Source of the DNA: Streptomyces iakyrus
GTDB lineage: Bacteria; Actinomycetota; Actinomycetes; Streptomycetales; Streptomycetaceae
Assembly (NCBI RefSeq): GCF_000717055.1
Contig: NZ_JNXI01000029.1
Location: 23,951 to 87,950 of the forward strand
Length of the DNA: 64,000 bases
Direction of reading: 5' to 3'
Part shown: one piece after another, positions 63,897 through 64,000 of the stretch
Layout: the number at the start of each line of letters is the position of its first letter
How positions within the stretch are numbered: position 1 is the first letter of the stretch
Notes under the pieces: generated by a model
What the model was told of the DNA's origin: nothing
What the model saw: the letters and a program-made list of their open reading frames with translations, nothing else
The model's database searches: none
Made by a program: the position numbers and the translations under genes

Positions 63897-64000
63897 CTAG
63901 TTGTGCTGTTCGGGCAGGTTGGTGACGCGGCTGGCTGGCGTTTGGCCGCCGATTCCGGTGTGGGGTCGGTGGTAGTTGTACCAGTCCAGCCAGTCGGGAA
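63897..64000 (-). mobile_element. 3' end of an IS481-family transposase gene
   Basis: On the minus strand the frame ending TAG at 63897-63899 reads PDWLDWYNYHRPHTGIGGQT followed by PASRVTNLPEQHN, the classic C-terminal end of an IS481-type DDE transposase (YNxxRPHxxIGGxTP). Only about 33 codons are in the window; the remainder lies to the right. Inverted terminal repeats could not be identified from this fragment. Confidence 0.9.

Overview
The window is high-GC actinobacterial chromosome, and every recognisable gene points to Streptomyces. It carries a conservon, a fused E1/E2 2-oxoglutarate dehydrogenase, a nickel superoxide dismutase with its maturation protease, the chitooligosaccharide system dasABC-dasD-dasR, the developmental factors sigH and wblE, and an EshA/EshB-type family 2 encapsulin. 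From memory, the gene order runs in the reverse direction of the SCO5290-SCO5230 part of the S. coelicolor map. No rRNA, confident tRNA, CRISPR array or prophage was seen. The only mobile DNA is the 3' end of an IS481-type transposase at the right edge.

Region 1 (1-7.3 kb) is a conservon on the minus strand: a large sensor-kinase-like protein, a roadblock protein, a DUF742 protein and a small GTPase. It ends in a styrene-monooxygenase-type flavoprotein. A PP2C-like gene diverges from it. Region 2 (7.3-19.3 kb) holds a MarR regulator, lon (with an HspR-type inverted repeat at its start), an acetyltransferase, a rhomboid-like membrane protein, a methyltransferase-like protein, a two-component system, and the 2-oxoglutarate dehydrogenase gene followed by a small conserved ORF. 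Region 3 (19.3-25.8 kb) holds a DUF4097-PadR pair, a ClpC-N-domain protein with its small HTH partner, a quinone oxidoreductase and a malic enzyme. Region 4 (26.4-29.1 kb) is a polar amino-acid ABC transporter.

Region 5 (29.2-38.2 kb) is mixed: a methyltransferase, a CGNR zinc-finger regulator, divergent sodX/sodN, a PiT phosphate transporter with a small membrane partner, a glyoxalase, an ECF42-like sigma factor with its DGPF partner, a RibD/DHFR-like reductase and a GNAT protein. Region 6 (38.6-41.3 kb) is the most interesting locus: a two-gene operon encoding a family 2B encapsulin with a cNMP-binding insertion and a polyprenyl diphosphate synthase with a disordered N-terminus, the layout expected of a shell and its cargo.

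Region 7 (41.6-50.6 kb) holds a DUF6010-like protein, a PLP-dependent deaminase, a Na+/H+ antiporter, a UBP zinc finger, the ushX-sigH pair, a lipid kinase, wblE and a PdtaS-like histidine kinase. Region 8 (50.9-63.8 kb) is the aminosugar block: a TetR/SDR divergent pair, a SIS-domain protein divergent from nagB, an XRE/membrane-protein pair, dasD-dasC-dasB-dasA, divergent dasR, and a DUF3311/sodium-solute symporter pair. DasR-type operators are visible before nagB, between dasA and dasR, and at one orphan position near 50.9 kb. Together these genes suggest coupled control of chitin and GlcNAc uptake, central carbon flow, redox defence and development.
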